Part shown: piece after piece, positions 4,635-5,116 of the stretch
Layout: each line of letters opens with the position of its first letter
Position numbering within the stretch: the first letter of the stretch is position 1
Origin: Thermoplasmata archaeon
Lineage (GTDB): Archaea; Thermoplasmatota; Thermoplasmata; Thermoplasmatales; Thermoplasmataceae
Direction of reading: 5' to 3'
Assembly (NCBI GenBank): GCA_021802165.1
Contig: JAKAAU010000128.1
Span: 1 to 5,116, forward strand
Length of the DNA: 5,116 nucleotides
Program-made: the position numbers and the translations under genes
The notes under the pieces: model-generated
The model's database searches: none
What the model was told of the DNA's origin: nothing
What the model saw: the letters and a program-made list of their open reading frames with translations, nothing else

Positions 4635-5116
4635 TGTTTGACAAATTAAAAAAGAAATTTTCCGATATATTTTCCGGAAATAGGGAAAATGGGCCAAAAG
4701 ATTCGTTAACAGCAACCCGGGATTCTGTAGCTCCACAGAAGGAAAAAACAATAAGGCGGGATGAACTTGAAAGCACCATAGAGGAAACTCTCCTTGAGGC
4801 AGATGTAAGCTATGATGCCACAGAGGAAATTATTGAAAAATTAAAGGCGAATCTCGGCAAATTAAAGAGAAAAATTGATTATCCTGCAGTTGAAGAAGAA
4901 TTAAAGAGTGTGGTTCGTGATGTTATCCAGCACAATAATAAGGATGCTGTTAACCTTCTCACCGTTGAGAAAAAACCATTTGTAATACTGTTTCTTGGCA
5001 TAAACGGAACCGGAAAAACAACAACCATAGGGAAACTGGCGTACTATCTTAAGAGCAATAATAAAAGTGTAGTATTATCTGCGTCCGATACTTTCAGGGC
5101 TGGAGCTATTGACCAG
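4634..5116 (+). CDS. ftsY: Signal recognition particle receptor FtsY (N-terminal part, runs off right edge)
   Basis: 161 codons are present before the window ends. FtsY is the membrane-associated SRP GTPase that docks SRP-ribosome complexes at the Sec translocon. Residues 1-40 are a short, charged, basic N-terminal region. About 41-112 is the helical N domain (ELESTIEETLLEADVSYDAT). The GTPase G domain follows, with the P-loop GINGTGKTTTIGKLA (122-136) and the SRP-GTPase block SASDTFRAGAIDQ (149-161). The DTFRAGA block and the P-loop fit FtsY; Ffh has a longer C-terminal M domain that cannot be checked here, but its P-loop normally reads GxQGxGKTT, whereas FtsY has GxNGxGKTT as seen. The ATG shares its A with the pfdA stop (TAATG), so translation is coupled; only a weak purine stretch (AGGAAGG, 4618-4624) precedes it. 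Confidence 0.95.
   Translation, partial: MFDKLKKKFSDIFSGNRENGPKDSLTATRDSVAPQKEKTIRRDELESTIEETLLEADVSYDATEEIIEKLKANLGKLKRKIDYPAVEEELKSVVRDVIQHNNKDAVNLLTVEKKPFVILFLGINGTGKTTTIGKLAYYLKSNNKSVVLSASDTFRAGAIDQ

Noticed and set aside
4569..4779. Two minus-strand open frames opposite the pfdA-ftsY junction
   Set aside because: They overlap each other and two certain genes on the other strand and have no start signals.
1..5116. CRISPR arrays, insertion sequences, phage genes or toxin-antitoxin pairs
   Set aside because: No spaced direct repeats, transposase motifs, terminal inverted repeats or small paired genes were seen; the coding space is filled by housekeeping-type genes.

Overview
The window looks like chromosome from an acidophilic archaeon of the order Thermoplasmatales, most likely close to Ferroplasma or Acidiplasma. 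The reasons are: AT-rich DNA with many ATA, AGG and AGA codons; archaeal gene families (prefoldin alpha, FtsY, an archaeal-type phosphoglycerate kinase); tRNA genes without encoded CCA; TATA-like boxes about 25 bp upstream of start codons, which implies leaderless mRNAs; and an alkyltransferase-endonuclease V fusion of the kind described from Ferroplasma acidarmanus. The genus is inferred, because no database search was possible.

Left part (1-1101). A minus-strand gene runs off the left edge and encodes the first 332 residues of an MMPL/RND-type membrane exporter, with one membrane helix and then a long Asn/Ser/Thr/Tyr-rich outer domain. It is divergent from the next gene. The roughly 105 bp between them hold two TATA-like boxes with a cluster of interlocking ATTC/GAAT inverted repeats between them.

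Middle (1102-2993). A bifunctional DNA-repair gene encodes an O6-alkylguanine-DNA alkyltransferase domain followed by endonuclease V. Its last codons and stop codon lie inside a tRNA-Leu(CAG) gene on the same strand. A tRNA-Pro(CGG) gene faces it on the minus strand and has C instead of the near-universal U at T-loop position 55. Upstream of tRNA-Pro, on the same strand, is a PaiB-type FMN-binding split-barrel protein, whose start is better placed 27 codons inside the longest open frame.

Right part (2994-5116). A tight plus-strand operon runs phosphoglycerate kinase (pgk), prefoldin alpha subunit (pfdA), SRP receptor FtsY (ftsY, cut by the right edge). pgk appears leaderless. pfdA starts directly after the pgk stop codon and has a strong Shine-Dalgarno sequence inside the end of pgk. 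ftsY overlaps pfdA by one base (TAATG). The operon links central carbon metabolism with nascent-protein folding and membrane targeting.

I saw no CRISPR array, insertion sequence, phage gene or clear defence system. The most interesting points are local: the gene/tRNA overlap, the C55 tRNA-Pro, an Asn at the usual endonuclease V His position, and the repeat cluster between the divergent promoters.
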